Source: Pseudocoprococcus catus (GTDB taxonomy: Bacteria; Bacillota; Clostridia; Lachnospirales; Lachnospiraceae). From it: 55,662 bases of DNA. Within the stretch, counting starts at the first letter, position 1. The number at the start of each line of letters is the position of its first letter. Under the pieces are notes generated by a model, which was given only the letters and a program-made list of their open reading frames with translations, searched no databases and had not been told where the DNA came from. Positions 1 through 8,816 of this stretch are shown one piece after another. The stretch is from assembly GCF_902381825.1 (NCBI RefSeq), contig NZ_LR698973.1, positions 1,175,258 through 1,230,919 on the forward strand, written 5' to 3'. Both the position numbers and the translations under genes were made by a program.

Positions 1-134
1 CTGCTATTTCTTTATGTTCTATCCTAGAAAACGAGCGTTTCGTCATCATATTCATCCCAACGTTTGCGGACGACAGAGAATCCTCCGCTTCTCTTGTACG
101 AAAAAGTTTTTATATTCTTTAAGAATAATATAAT

Positions 135-273
135 GAGCCGACTAATTAATAAGTTCAAAGCAGGTGCTTCCAACGCATCCAGTACTTAGGCGTTGTATTT
201 TAACGCCTTATGTACTGTTGATAGCGTTGGGCAGTGCGAACGTGCCTGTTTTGACTTATTAATTAGTCGGCTC
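135..273. repeat. Long nested palindrome downstream of upp
   Basis: The outer arms (about 135-164 and 244-273) are inverted repeats of about 30 bp with only a few mismatches. Inside them lie further complementary blocks: 170-176 with 224-230, 181-185 with 212-216, and 190-194 with 203-207. The whole 139 bases can therefore fold into one long hairpin or cruciform. It lies just after the stop codon of the minus-strand upp gene, so it could act as a transcription terminator. It is much longer than a usual terminator and lacks a clear T-run at the upp-distal side, so a small palindromic mobile element or a structured RNA is also possible. I see no convincing gene in bases 1-134. Confidence 0.7.
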
Positions 274-311
274 TTTCATAACCTTGGATATTGAGACAAG
301 GAAACTATAAA

Positions 312-950
312 CTATTTCGTACCAAAAATTCTATCGCCTGCATCGCCAAGGCCAGGGCAGATATAGGCATGTTCGTTCAGGCAGCGATCCAGATGGCCGA
401 TGTAGATCTGAACGTCCGGATGTGCCTCGTGAAGAGCTTTGACACCTTCAGGAGCAGCGATAATACACATGAATTTGATGTTTCTGCCGCCATGTTTCTT
501 GATCATGGTGATAGCATCAATAGCAGAACCGCCTGTTGCCAGCATTGGGTCGCAGACAACGATGGTACGTTCTTCGATCGGGCTAGGCAGTTTGCAGTAG
601 TATTCATGAGGCTCGAAGGTTTCTTCGTCACGGTAGAGACCGATATGGCCGATTTTTGCAGATGGAACGAGAGCAAGGATACCTTCAACCATACCGAGAC
701 CTGCACGCAGGATCGGAACAATAGCCAGCTTACGGCCTGAGATCATTGGTGTCTTGCATTTTTCAATCGGTGTTTCGATTTCAACTTCTTCCAGAGGCAG
801 GTCATTGAGGGCTTCAAAACCTTCCAGCATAGCAATCTCTTCTACCAGATGGCGAAACTCGTTTGTTCCGGTTTCTTTTTTTCTGAGGATAGAAATTTTG
901 TGCTGGATCAGTGGATGGTTAAAATAAGTAACGTTTTCAAATTTTTCCAT
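312..950 (-). CDS. upp: Uracil phosphoribosyltransferase
   Basis: Pyrimidine salvage enzyme that makes UMP from uracil and PRPP in the cytoplasm. The 212-aa length fits the family (about 208-210). The PRPP-binding signature [10 protein letters not shown] lies at about residues 133-142, and the C-terminal uracil-binding stretch [13 protein letters not shown] is intact. The ATG at 950 is preceded by a strong AAAGGAGAG ribosome binding site. It is on the same strand as mutS2, but about 175 bases separate them, so it probably has its own promoter. The long palindrome at 135-273 follows its stop codon. Confidence 0.97.
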   Translation of the reverse strand: MEKFENVTYFNHPLIQHKISILRKKETGTNEFRHLVEEIAMLEGFEALNDLPLEEVEIETPIEKCKTPMISGRKLAIVPILRAGLGMVEGILALVPSAKIGHIGLYRDEETFEPHEYYCKLPSPIEERTIVVCDPMLATGGSAIDAITMIKKHGGRNIKFMCIIAAPEGVKALHEAHPDVQIYIGHLDRCLNEHAYICPGLGDAGDRIFGTK

Positions 951-1126
951 AATGCTCTCCTTTAATCAACATTTCTCTTATAGTTTTATGTTATTCATTT
1001 GCCACTCCTTCAGGCAAAATTATTCCAATGATAGTGTACGTGAAAATGTACATTTTTTCAATGATAAATCATGACAATTTTTATTTTTACAGCTGTTTTG
1101 AGTCGGCATGCACAATGGGCTGCCAA

Positions 1127-3508
1127 TTACTTAAATTCGACGATGGTAACGCCGGTCTCACCCTCACCAAATGTTCCAAGACGATAACTCTTGACATATT
1201 TGCTCTTGCGCAGTTTTTCGTGGACAGCTTTTCGCAGGGCGCCTGTGCCGCGGCCGTGGATGATGGTGACATTCGGTATGTGGGCCAGATAAGCATCATC
1301 GAGATATTTGTCCAGATCGATCATGGCTTCATCAACGGTTTCACCGATCAGATTAATGGAAGTATTGACATGGGCCGCTTTATTCATCTTGATCTTGCCG
1401 GAGCCGGTCTTATTGATCATCGGTGTGTTGATGACTTCTTCGTCAATTGGCTCCAGATCACTGAAGTGAATACGGGATTTGAGAATGCCCATCTGGATCG
1501 ACAGTTCACCTTTGCTGTTTGGCTGGGAGACAACGGTGCCTTTTAAGTCAAGGCTGCGAACATGGACGGAATCCCCCTGCTTGAAATCAGAAGCTGCATA
1601 GACCTTGGCCTTTTGGGCAGTCGGCGCAGCTTTCTTGCGGTTGTTGGATTGATTCAGCTTGTCACGGACACGGCTTCGCTCCTGTTCAAGGGCTTTCATA
1701 TCCACACCGCCGGATTTCGACAGTTTATTCATAGTACGGATGGTATGATCGGCATAATCCTTGGCATCCTGAAGAATGTTCTGGGCTTTTTCATTGGCTT
1801 CGTTGAGAATCCGTTCTTTCTGTTTGGTAATATTGTCATGCTTTTCTTCCAGACGTTTTTTCAGGGATTCCACCTGAGCCTTGTAAGCGGATAATTCTTC
1901 CTGCTCTTTCTCAATGGTGGCACGGCTTGTCTCAAGGTCAGCGATCAATTCTTCAAAATTCTGTTCCTGAACATCAATATTCTTCTTTGCTTCCTCAATA
2001 ATATGAGCCGGAAGGCCGAGTTTGCCGGAAATGGCAAAGGCATTGCTTTTGCCGGGAATGCCGATGAGTAAGCGGTATGTCGGACTGAGGGTTGCCACGT
2101 CAAATTCGCAGCAGGCATTGCAGACCTGCTCCGTTGTCAGGGCAAATACTTTCAGTTCACTGTAATGGGTGGTAGCCATGGTGGTGACATGTCGGTTCAG
2201 TAATGTTTTCAAAATAGCAATGGCCAGAGCTGCGCCCTCTGTCGGGTCTGTACCGGCACAAAGTTCATCGAAAAGCACCAGTGTCTTGGCATCAGCCGCA
2301 TTCAGTATTCTGACAATATTCGTCATATGAGATGAGAAAGTACTAAGGCTCTGTTCAATGCTCTGCTCATCGCCGATATCAGCAAAAACGTCGTCAAAAA
2401 CCGCCAGTTCTGAATGATCAAAGGCAGGAATATGAAGACCGGCCTGCCCCATCAGTGTGAAAAGACCGACTGTTTTCAGAGAGACGGTCTTACCGCCGGT
2501 ATTTGGGCCGGTGACAATAAGCATCCGGTAATCCTTGCCGAGAATCAGGTCGATTGGAACAACCTTCTTCTTGTCCAGAAGGGGATGACGGCCTTTCTTG
2601 ATGTGAATATAGCCATTCTCATTGAAAACAGGTTCGCTGCCATTGTAGGTACGGGACAGGGAAGCCTTAGCGAAAATAAAGTCCAGACGTGTCAGAACCG
2701 CAATGTCCTGTTCCAGCATAACAGCGGATTTACCTGCCAGTTCACTTAAAGTATCCAGAATATGTTCAATCTCTTCCTTTTCCTTGCTGCCGAGTTCCCG
2801 CAGATCGTTGTTCAGCTTGACAACAGCCATGGGTTCAATGAACAGTGTGGAGCCGGTGGAGGACTGGTCGTGGATCATACCCTGCACCTGTGAACGGTAT
2901 TCAGCCTTGACAGGCAGGCAGTAGCGGCCGTTTCGCATGGTGACCAGGTTGTCTTGCAGTTTGGAACCGATATTTTGGGAAGAAACCATAGATGCCAGCT
3001 GTGAGTGGATGCGTTCGTTGGTCAGTTTGATCTGGCGGCGAATGGATTTCAATGTTGGACTGGCATCATCCGCCATGGTTTCTTCATCTATAATGCATCG
3101 ACGGATTTCGTGGTTCAGATTCGACAGTGGTTCAATCTGTGCAAAAAGGCCCTCCAGCGAATCCTGATCTTCATCATCGGCTTCACGGCGTCCGTAGGAT
3201 TTCGCACGCAGTGCTACATCCAGAGTGGCAGCGATATTCAACAGTTCAGCCATACCGACGGTACTGCCAACCTTCAGACGGAGCAGGGAGCCGCGGATAT
3301 CACGGATGCCGGAGAAGGAGAGACTGCCCTTTTTCATGACACGGGTCAGGGCGTCACTGGTCTCCATCTGTCCCTGAAGAATCTCAGAAATATCAGAGGA
3401 AGGCATCAGATTACGGCACAGCTCCTTGCCCATAGGGGAGCTGGCATAGCCGGTAAGCATATCTATAATTTTAGGGTATTCGAGAATACGCAATGCTTTT
3501 TCATTCAT
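1127..3508 (-). CDS. mutS2: Endonuclease MutS2
   Basis: MutS2 family protein (793 aa, normal length). It has a MutS core and ATPase with Walker A GPNTGGKT at about residues 335-342 and Walker B-like LVLFDELCAGTDP at about 412-424. A charged coiled-coil region follows at about 515-640, and the C-terminal Smr nuclease domain contains the HGRGTGALR signature near residue 750. Family members suppress recombination and act in ribosome rescue by splitting collided ribosomes; they are not part of mismatch repair. The ATG at 3508 is preceded by an AGGTTTTTAC-type site on the minus strand. It is divergent from yhaM. Confidence 0.96.
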   Translation of the reverse strand: MNEKALRILEYPKIIDMLTGYASSPMGKELCRNLMPSSDISEILQGQMETSDALTRVMKKGSLSFSGIRDIRGSLLRLKVGSTVGMAELLNIAATLDVALRAKSYGRREADDEDQDSLEGLFAQIEPLSNLNHEIRRCIIDEETMADDASPTLKSIRRQIKLTNERIHSQLASMVSSQNIGSKLQDNLVTMRNGRYCLPVKAEYRSQVQGMIHDQSSTGSTLFIEPMAVVKLNNDLRELGSKEKEEIEHILDTLSELAGKSAVMLEQDIAVLTRLDFIFAKASLSRTYNGSEPVFNENGYIHIKKGRHPLLDKKKVVPIDLILGKDYRMLIVTGPNTGGKTVSLKTVGLFTLMGQAGLHIPAFDHSELAVFDDVFADIGDEQSIEQSLSTFSSHMTNIVRILNAADAKTLVLFDELCAGTDPTEGAALAIAILKTLLNRHVTTMATTHYSELKVFALTTEQVCNACCEFDVATLSPTYRLLIGIPGKSNAFAISGKLGLPAHIIEEAKKNIDVQEQNFEELIADLETSRATIEKEQEELSAYKAQVESLKKRLEEKHDNITKQKERILNEANEKAQNILQDAKDYADHTIRTMNKLSKSGGVDMKALEQERSRVRDKLNQSNNRKKAAPTAQKAKVYAASDFKQGDSVHVRSLDLKGTVVSQPNSKGELSIQMGILKSRIHFSDLEPIDEEVINTPMINKTGSGKIKMNKAAHVNTSINLIGETVDEAMIDLDKYLDDAYLAHIPNVTIIHGRGTGALRKAVHEKLRKSKYVKSYRLGTFGEGETGVTIVEFK

Positions 3509-3661
3509 AAGTAAAAACCTCCAAAATAATAGTAAAGCATAACGGCCTTGTTGTCAAACTTTTCGTCTTCTCGGAAGGGCAAAAGTCTGATATACTATAG
3601 TATTGAAAACGTTTATGAATTAGAAAGGCAGAACCCCGCAAAGAGCGGGCAGAGTGAGAGT

Positions 3662-4603
3662 ATGAGATATATTAACGAATTAAAATCAGGCGATATGATT
3701 TCAGATATTTATCTGTGCAAAACGAAACAGACATTGAAGACGAAGGCTGGCAAGAGCTATTATTCCATGATGCTTCAGGATAAGACCGGTACAGTGGATG
3801 CTAAGGTCTGGGAACTGACACCGGGCATTGAATATTTTGAGCCGATGGACTTTATCAAGGTAGAAGGGCAGGTGACTTCTTTCCAGGGATCACTGCAGCT
3901 GAATCTGCGCCGTATCCGTCGTGCCAAAGAGGGCGAATATATTCCGGCAGATTATATGCCGTGCAGCCGCTATAGTATAGAAGATATGTACAAAGAGCTG
4001 ATGGGATATGTAGACAGCGTCAAAGAACCGCATCTGCATGAATTACTGGAATTATTCTTTGTAAAGAATACAGCATTTATCAAGTCTTTTAAGGAGCATT
4101 CTGCAGCGAAGAGCATTCATCATGGTTTTGTGGGCGGACTGCTTGAACATACACTTAGCGTAACAAAACTCTGCGATTTTTATACAACCCGTTATCCGCA
4201 TCTGAACCATGACCTGCTGATCACAGCAGCTATCTGTCATGATATTGGCAAGACAAAGGAATTATCCTTATTCCCATCCAATGATTATACAGATGAGGGA
4301 CAGCTTATCGGCCATATTGTGACAGGTGTGGAGATGATCCATGATGCCATCCGTGAGATTCCGGGATTCCCTGTTGTATTGGCCAACGAGTTGAAGCATT
4401 GTATCGTGGCCCATCACGGCGAGCTGGAATACGGTTCACCGAAGAAACCGGCACTGATGGAAGCTATGGCACTGAATCTGGCGGACAATACAGATGCCCG
4501 TATGGAGACGATGACAGAGATCTTCGACCGTTCAGAAGATAATTTGGAATGGCTTGGATTTAACCGCATTTTTGAGTCGAATATCAGAAGAACGTCCAAA
4601 TAA
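3662..4603 (+). CDS. yhaM: 3'-5' exoribonuclease YhaM family (OB-fold plus HD domain)
   Basis: Predicted 3'-5' exonuclease for RNA and single-stranded DNA. An N-terminal OB-fold nucleic-acid-binding domain covers about residues 10-95. A metal-dependent HD domain follows, with HHGFVGGLLEHT, the HD pair in ICHDIGKTKE, and the later HH in VAHHGELE. The open frame extends upstream to 3548, but starting at ATG 3662 (residues MRYINELKSGD) gives 313 aa, almost exactly the length of Bacillus YhaM (314), and removes a 38-residue stretch unlike the family. The ribosome site there is only weak (GAGTGAGAG). It lies directly upstream of rlmD with an 18-base gap, so the two are probably co-transcribed. Confidence 0.9.
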   Translation: MRYINELKSGDMISDIYLCKTKQTLKTKAGKSYYSMMLQDKTGTVDAKVWELTPGIEYFEPMDFIKVEGQVTSFQGSLQLNLRRIRRAKEGEYIPADYMPCSRYSIEDMYKELMGYVDSVKEPHLHELLELFFVKNTAFIKSFKEHSAAKSIHHGFVGGLLEHTLSVTKLCDFYTTRYPHLNHDLLITAAICHDIGKTKELSLFPSNDYTDEGQLIGHIVTGVEMIHDAIREIPGFPVVLANELKHCIVAHHGELEYGSPKKPALMEAMALNLADNTDARMETMTEIFDRSEDNLEWLGFNRIFESNIRRTSK

Positions 4604-4621
4604 TACGGAATGGAGTCAGGA

Positions 4622-5998
4622 ATGGAGAAAAAGACAATCAAGAAGAATGATATATATACAATCGAGATTGAAGATCTGAGTACAGACGGTTCCGGTATCG
4701 GCAAGGTGGACGGCTATACACTTTTTGTGAAGGATGCACTGATCGGTGATACGGCGGAGGTCAAAGTCATCAAGACAAAGAAGCATTACGGTTACGGTCG
4801 TCTGATGCGCATCATCACACCGTCACCGGACCGTGTGGAGGCCCCATGTCCGCACGCCCGCAGCTGCGGCGGCTGTCAGATTCAGCATTTGTCCTATGAA
4901 CGTCAGCTGGCTTTCAAGGAGAACAAGGTCAGGAACCTGCTGAGCCGTGTGGGACATATAGAAGATTATGTGATGCATCCGATTATTGGAATGGAGCATC
5001 CATATTATTATCGCAATAAGGCACAGTTTCCGGTGGGACTTGGCAAAGACGGACAAATCGTCACAGGATTTTATGCCGGTCACACGCATGTTATTGTAGA
5101 CTCTGCCCATTGCTGTATTCAGGCACCGGTCAATGAGCAGCTGCTTGTTATTGTCAAAAAATGGATGACGGATCATGATATTGCACCTTATGATGAAACG
5201 ACGCATAAAGGGCTTGTTCGACACATTCTGACAAGAGTTGGTTTTAAGACAAAGGAGATCATGGTCTGTCTTATTATCAACGGCAAGAAGTTGCCGCACA
5301 GTGAAAGTCTGGTAGAAGCCCTCCGTGAGATTCCGGGGATGACAAGCATTTCCTTCAATATCAATCAGGATAAGACGAATGTGATCCTTGGCAGTAAAGT
5401 GGTGACACTCTGGGGGCAGGATTATATTACGGACTATATTGGTGATGTCCGTTATCAGATTTCACCGCTATCTTTCTATCAGGTGAATCCGGTGCAGACA
5501 GAGAAACTTTACGGAGCGGCCCTTAAGTTTGCCAATCCGGGACCAAATGATGTTATTTGGGACTTATACTGCGGTATCGGTACCATTTCACTTTTTATGG
5601 CCAAGAAAGCCAAACAGGTCTATGGGGTTGAAATTGTTCCCCAGGCTATTGATGATGCCAAGCGCAATGCTGCAATCAATGATATACATAATGCTGAATT
5701 TTATGTGGGAAAGGCAGAAGAAGTACTGCCGCAGACTTATGAACGTGAGCATATCCATGCAGACATCATCGTGGTGGACCCGCCGAGAAAGGGCTGTGAC
5801 GAGAGCCTGCTGGCATGTATCACACAGATGCAGCCAAAGCGGGTGGTCTATGTCAGCTGCGATCCGGCCACACTGGCCAGAGATCTGAAGTATCTGGAAG
5901 AAAGGGACTATAAGGTCAAAGAGGTTCAGTGTGTTGATATGTTCGGGCACTCGGTTCATGTGGAGACTGTGGTGTTGCTACAAAGGAAAAATATGTAG
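4622..5998 (+). CDS. rlmD: 23S rRNA (uracil-5-)-methyltransferase RlmD/RumA family
   Basis: SAM-dependent enzyme that methylates C5 of a uridine in 23S rRNA (or tRNA in some homologues). It has an N-terminal TRAM domain, an iron-sulfur site (CPHARSCGGCQIQH, with a further Cys near residue 165), an SAM motif with DLYCGIGTISLF, and the catalytic cysteine in YVSCDPATLARD. The ATG at 4622 has GGAG six bases upstream and is preferred over the ATG at 4610. The protein ends soon after VETVVLLQRKNM. In many relatives, as I recall them, the C-terminus is longer, and here the AT-rich island begins at this point. The 3' end of rumA is a known insertion site for elements with serine integrases, so the last codons may be element-derived. 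Confidence 0.94.
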   Translation: MEKKTIKKNDIYTIEIEDLSTDGSGIGKVDGYTLFVKDALIGDTAEVKVIKTKKHYGYGRLMRIITPSPDRVEAPCPHARSCGGCQIQHLSYERQLAFKENKVRNLLSRVGHIEDYVMHPIIGMEHPYYYRNKAQFPVGLGKDGQIVTGFYAGHTHVIVDSAHCCIQAPVNEQLLVIVKKWMTDHDIAPYDETTHKGLVRHILTRVGFKTKEIMVCLIINGKKLPHSESLVEALREIPGMTSISFNINQDKTNVILGSKVVTLWGQDYITDYIGDVRYQISPLSFYQVNPVQTEKLYGAALKFANPGPNDVIWDLYCGIGTISLFMAKKAKQVYGVEIVPQAIDDAKRNAAINDIHNAEFYVGKAEEVLPQTYEREHIHADIIVVDPPRKGCDESLLACITQMQPKRVVYVSCDPATLARDLKYLEERDYKVKEVQCVDMFGHSVHVETVVLLQRKNM

Positions 5999-6180
5999 AA
6001 ATCCTTGAATTTACGCACTTTGTGGAGTTTTTCAGTTTCAGAAAAATAGGTGAAAATCACAAAGAAAAGAGCCTTGTGAAGAAAGTAACCGTTGTTGTTG
6101 CGTTAGACCTCGGGACGGGGAACACAAAGAATCTTGAATATGAAAATGAATAGAGAGCTATCAGATCATTGATAGATTAT

Positions 6181-6248
6181 AGGGATACTTGTTAAAAGCG
6201 GGTGTCCCTACTTTTTATGGGGCATTCCAGAAATGGAGTGTCTTTTTT
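6181..6248 (+). terminator. Two tandem terminator-like hairpins before the DUF6075-like ORF
   Basis: An 8-bp stem at 6181-6188 with 6202-6209 is followed by CTTTTTAT. A second 8-bp stem with G-U pairs at 6221-6228 with 6235-6242 is followed by six T. They lie in the 280-base gap between rlmD and the next ORF. Either could end rlmD transcription or attenuate transcription into the island. The rest of the gap shows only a 25-codon open frame starting with GTG at 6076, which I do not call. Confidence 0.65.
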
Positions 6249-6278
6249 ATACCAAAATATTAAAAATTCAGGAGGAAA

Positions 6279-6500
6279 ATGAAAATGACAAACACAGCGT
6301 TAAGAGCAGAGAATAGCAATTCTCGCACAATTACTTTCAAGAGCATGAAACACGAAAAATTTTATGAGGAATATCTGAAAAAATGCAGATATCAGGATGT
6401 CTACCATCGGGCTTTGGTTTATTGCCTGGGTATCGACAGAGACACAAGAGATAATGTGAATAAAATCTATAATTTTAAAACTGGATGTGTAGTGGTATAG
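6279..6500 (+). CDS. Small DUF6075-like protein, probably 3'-truncated
   Basis: A 73-aa product with a good ribosome site (AGGAGG at 6271-6276) though very close to the ATG. The segment FKSMKHEKFYEEYLKKC, then YHRALVYCLGID and TRDNVNKIYNFKTG, resembles the N-terminal half of small proteins (DUF6075 type, as I remember them) common on Clostridia conjugative elements. Those usually continue with a GWQTSG-like block that is absent here: the frame stops after KTGCVVV. A short hairpin follows (6502-6507 with 6512-6517). Function is unknown. I read it as a truncated element gene, but the family name comes from memory and is not verified. Confidence 0.55.
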   Translation: MKMTNTALRAENSNSRTITFKSMKHEKFYEEYLKKCRYQDVYHRALVYCLGIDRDTRDNVNKIYNFKTGCVVV

Positions 6501-6669
6501 TTGAGGCTGGTGCCTCAGACAGTTATAATAATAAAATGTGCTTGAGGTTGAGTGCATAATTTATAAAATTTTTATTTGGACTGGACTATCTTTTTGCATC
6601 GCTCAATCGTTATACCTTATAGAACGGGATAAATATTTTGAACTTCTAATAATGAGAAAGGGGGATTTT

Positions 6670-7215
6670 GTGTATAATGATTTTCTACTAATCAGGAAAA
6701 TGAAGCAAGGTGATGAACAGGCTTTTGATTTGTTTGTCCACAAGTATTATCAAGAAATTTTAAGCTACTGTTATCATCATTGTTTCGATCAAACATATGC
6801 GGAAGATTTCACGCAGGAAACTTTTATACGTTTTTTCACAAAATTGTCCGACTATCATTATAAAGGGAAAACACTGAATTATTTATATACGATAGCAGGT
6901 AACCTATGCAAAGATTATTTAAAGAGGACAAAAGAAACACTTCTGGAAGAAAATGAATTTGAGGAAGAAAATCAAACGGAACAAATTTTGAATAGAGTTT
7001 TGATCGAACAGGTTTTAGAACAACTTCCAGATGAATCAAGAGAAGTACTTACTCTTTATTATTTTCAAGAACTAAAATTAACAGAAATTTCTGATACATT
7101 GCAAATTGGACTTCCACTGGTAAAGTATCGTTTGCAAAAAGCAAGGAAACAGTTGAGGGAACTTCTCGGGAAGGAGGAATTCAATGAATCAGAAAGAAAA
7201 GATAAAAAAATATAG
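6670..7215 (+). CDS. Sigma-70 family (ECF-like) RNA polymerase sigma factor
   Basis: A 181-aa sigma factor. Region 2 contains GDEQAFDLFVHKYY and DFTQETFIRFF, which bind core polymerase and the -10 element. Region 4 contains LPDESREVLTLYYFQEL and an HTH ending VKYRLQKARKQLRELL. The GTG at 6670 is chosen because GAAAGGGGGA sits five bases upstream; the open frame runs further upstream but gives a hydrophobic extension unlike the family. Its end overlaps the next gene by 32 bases, which suggests translational coupling. It probably drives transcription of the downstream membrane/ABC/VanY genes, a link inferred only from gene order. Confidence 0.88.
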   Translation: MYNDFLLIRKMKQGDEQAFDLFVHKYYQEILSYCYHHCFDQTYAEDFTQETFIRFFTKLSDYHYKGKTLNYLYTIAGNLCKDYLKRTKETLLEENEFEEENQTEQILNRVLIEQVLEQLPDESREVLTLYYFQELKLTEISDTLQIGLPLVKYRLQKARKQLRELLGKEEFNESERKDKKI

Positions 7216-7945
7216 GGAAAGCATACAAGTGGAAGCTAGCGAAGAAAAAATACAGGAAACAATTTGTAAATCTAAAAATGCCTTTTTTATGGCAGAGCAA
7301 GAACGAATGCTTTCTTATCATGACTTTTTGTGGACACAGCTTCGTGTGATACAAAAAAGGTGGTGGGTTCTTCAATTTATGATTTTAGTGGCATTATGGA
7401 TTGCTTTAAGTTCTATCCATGATGAAATATATCTAAAAAGAAGTATGGGTGTTGTAGCCACGCTATTTGTAATCCTTATTATTCCGGAACTGTGGAAAAA
7501 CAGGTCATGTGAATGTATGGAAATAGAAGCTGCTTCCTATTATTCATTAAAACAGGTATATGCTACACGTATGCTGTTATTTGGTATTACAGATATTTTT
7601 TTCATAACTGTATTTTTAGGAGTCGCTTCAGCAGGTTTGCATTATGAATTATCAGAATTAGTCGTCCAATTTCTTTTTCCACTTTGTGTAACTGCCTGTA
7701 TCTGTTTTGGAATTTTATGCAGTAAACACGCCTTCAGTGAAACAGTTGCGATTGTTCTGTGTGTGATATGGAGTGCAGTATGGATTTTTATTGTTTTAAA
7801 TGAAAATGTATATATCATGGTTACTGTTCCCATCTGGTCAGCACTGCTGGGTGTAACAATACTTTTTATTGCTTTTGCGATATATCGTATTTTAAAGAAT
7901 TGTAATCAATATTTGGAGGTGTCATTTGATGAAATTAGAGCTTGA
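7184..7945 (+). CDS. Integral membrane protein, possible anti-sigma partner
   Basis: A 253-aa protein with a charged N-terminal segment of about 65 residues and then about six hydrophobic helices (about 65-80, 85-100, 130-155, 160-180, 185-205, 215-235). I do not recognise a named family. The ATG at 7184 follows a perfect AAGGAGG site and lies inside the end of the sigma gene; the end of this gene overlaps the ABC ATPase by 17 bases. A soluble N-terminus followed by membrane helices, directly after a sigma factor, is what one expects of a membrane anti-sigma factor. It could equally be an extra membrane subunit of the ABC transporter. Confidence 0.75.
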   Translation: MNQKEKIKKYRESIQVEASEEKIQETICKSKNAFFMAEQERMLSYHDFLWTQLRVIQKRWWVLQFMILVALWIALSSIHDEIYLKRSMGVVATLFVILIIPELWKNRSCECMEIEAASYYSLKQVYATRMLLFGITDIFFITVFLGVASAGLHYELSELVVQFLFPLCVTACICFGILCSKHAFSETVAIVLCVIWSAVWIFIVLNENVYIMVTVPIWSALLGVTILFIAFAIYRILKNCNQYLEVSFDEIRA

Positions 7946-8816
7946 TGGTTTAACAAAAGAATTTGGAGATTTTACAGCAGTGAATCATATAAATCTTACT
8001 ATGACAAATGGGGTATATGGTCTTTTAGGTGTAAATGGAGCAGGTAAAACAACTCTAATGAGAATGTTGTGTACCCTTTTAAAGCCAACAAGTGGAACGA
8101 TATGCTGTAATGGAAAAGATATTTTCAGCATGGACAGTGAATATCGCAAGCTGTTGGGGTATTTACCACAGGATTTTGGATTTTATCCTGAATTTACGGT
8201 AGAGGATTATTTGCTTTACATTGCTGCATTGAAAGGAATCCGTCCTGTTGTCGCAAAAAAACGTGTGAAAGAGTTGATTGCTAAGGTTGGTCTTTCAAAA
8301 GCAGCTCATAAAAAAATGAAAAAATTATCTGGTGGTATGAAGCGTAGAGCCGGAATTGCACAGGCTATGTTGAATAAACCTAAGATTTTAATACTTGATG
8401 AACCAACAGCAGGACTTGATCCAAATGAAAGAATCCGGTTTCGCAATCTGATCAGCGAACTTTCAGAAGACAGACTGGTGCTATTATCGACACATATCGT
8501 TTCAGATATCGAGTATATTGCGAATGAAATCTGGTTGATGAAAGACGGGGAAATTCTGCACAAAGGAAGTATTGACGAACTGATAAATTCTATGACAGAA
8601 ACAGTATGGGAATGTCTTGTGCCGAAAAACAGGGTATCTGGTTTTATGGAAAAATATAAAATTTCCAATATGAAATCAGAAATAAATCAGGTTATGCTGC
8701 GAATTATTTCTCACGAAAAACCGGTTGAGAATGCAATGCGTGTAGAAGCGTCACTGGAAGATGTATTTTTATATTATTTTGGAGAGAAAGCAGGTGATGA
8801 AAATGCTGCGTTATGA
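7929..8816 (+). CDS. ABC transporter ATP-binding protein
   Basis: A 295-aa ATPase of the ABC-2 (drug, lantibiotic or ion export) type. Walker A GVNGAGKT is at about residues 36-43, the Q-loop lies in YLPQDFGFYPEFT, the signature LSGGMKRR near 136-143, Walker B ILILDEPTAGLDP near 154-166, and the H-loop in LLSTHIVSD. A C-terminal extension of about 80 residues is usual in this group. The ATG at 7929 has GGAGG about nine bases upstream; a TTG just before it is not needed. It overlaps both neighbours, so the sigma, membrane, ATPase and permease genes form a tight operon. Confidence 0.92.
   Translation: MKLELDGLTKEFGDFTAVNHINLTMTNGVYGLLGVNGAGKTTLMRMLCTLLKPTSGTICCNGKDIFSMDSEYRKLLGYLPQDFGFYPEFTVEDYLLYIAALKGIRPVVAKKRVKELIAKVGLSKAAHKKMKKLSGGMKRRAGIAQAMLNKPKILILDEPTAGLDPNERIRFRNLISELSEDRLVLLSTHIVSDIEYIANEIWLMKDGEILHKGSIDELINSMTETVWECLVPKNRVSGFMEKYKISNMKSEINQVMLRIISHEKPVENAMRVEASLEDVFLYYFGEKAGDENAAL

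Noticed and set aside
1..120. Minus-strand open frame ending at 24-26 (a short stretch reading YKRSGGFSVVRKRW).
   Set aside because: It has no visible start within the window side of the palindrome, no family match and very short length. It may be chance.
6076..6153. 25-codon frame starting at GTG 6076 with ALDLGTGNTK, similar to the phosphate-binding motif of actin-like ParM proteins.
   Set aside because: It is too short to carry a domain and has no second motif. Chance similarity or a trace of a lost gene.
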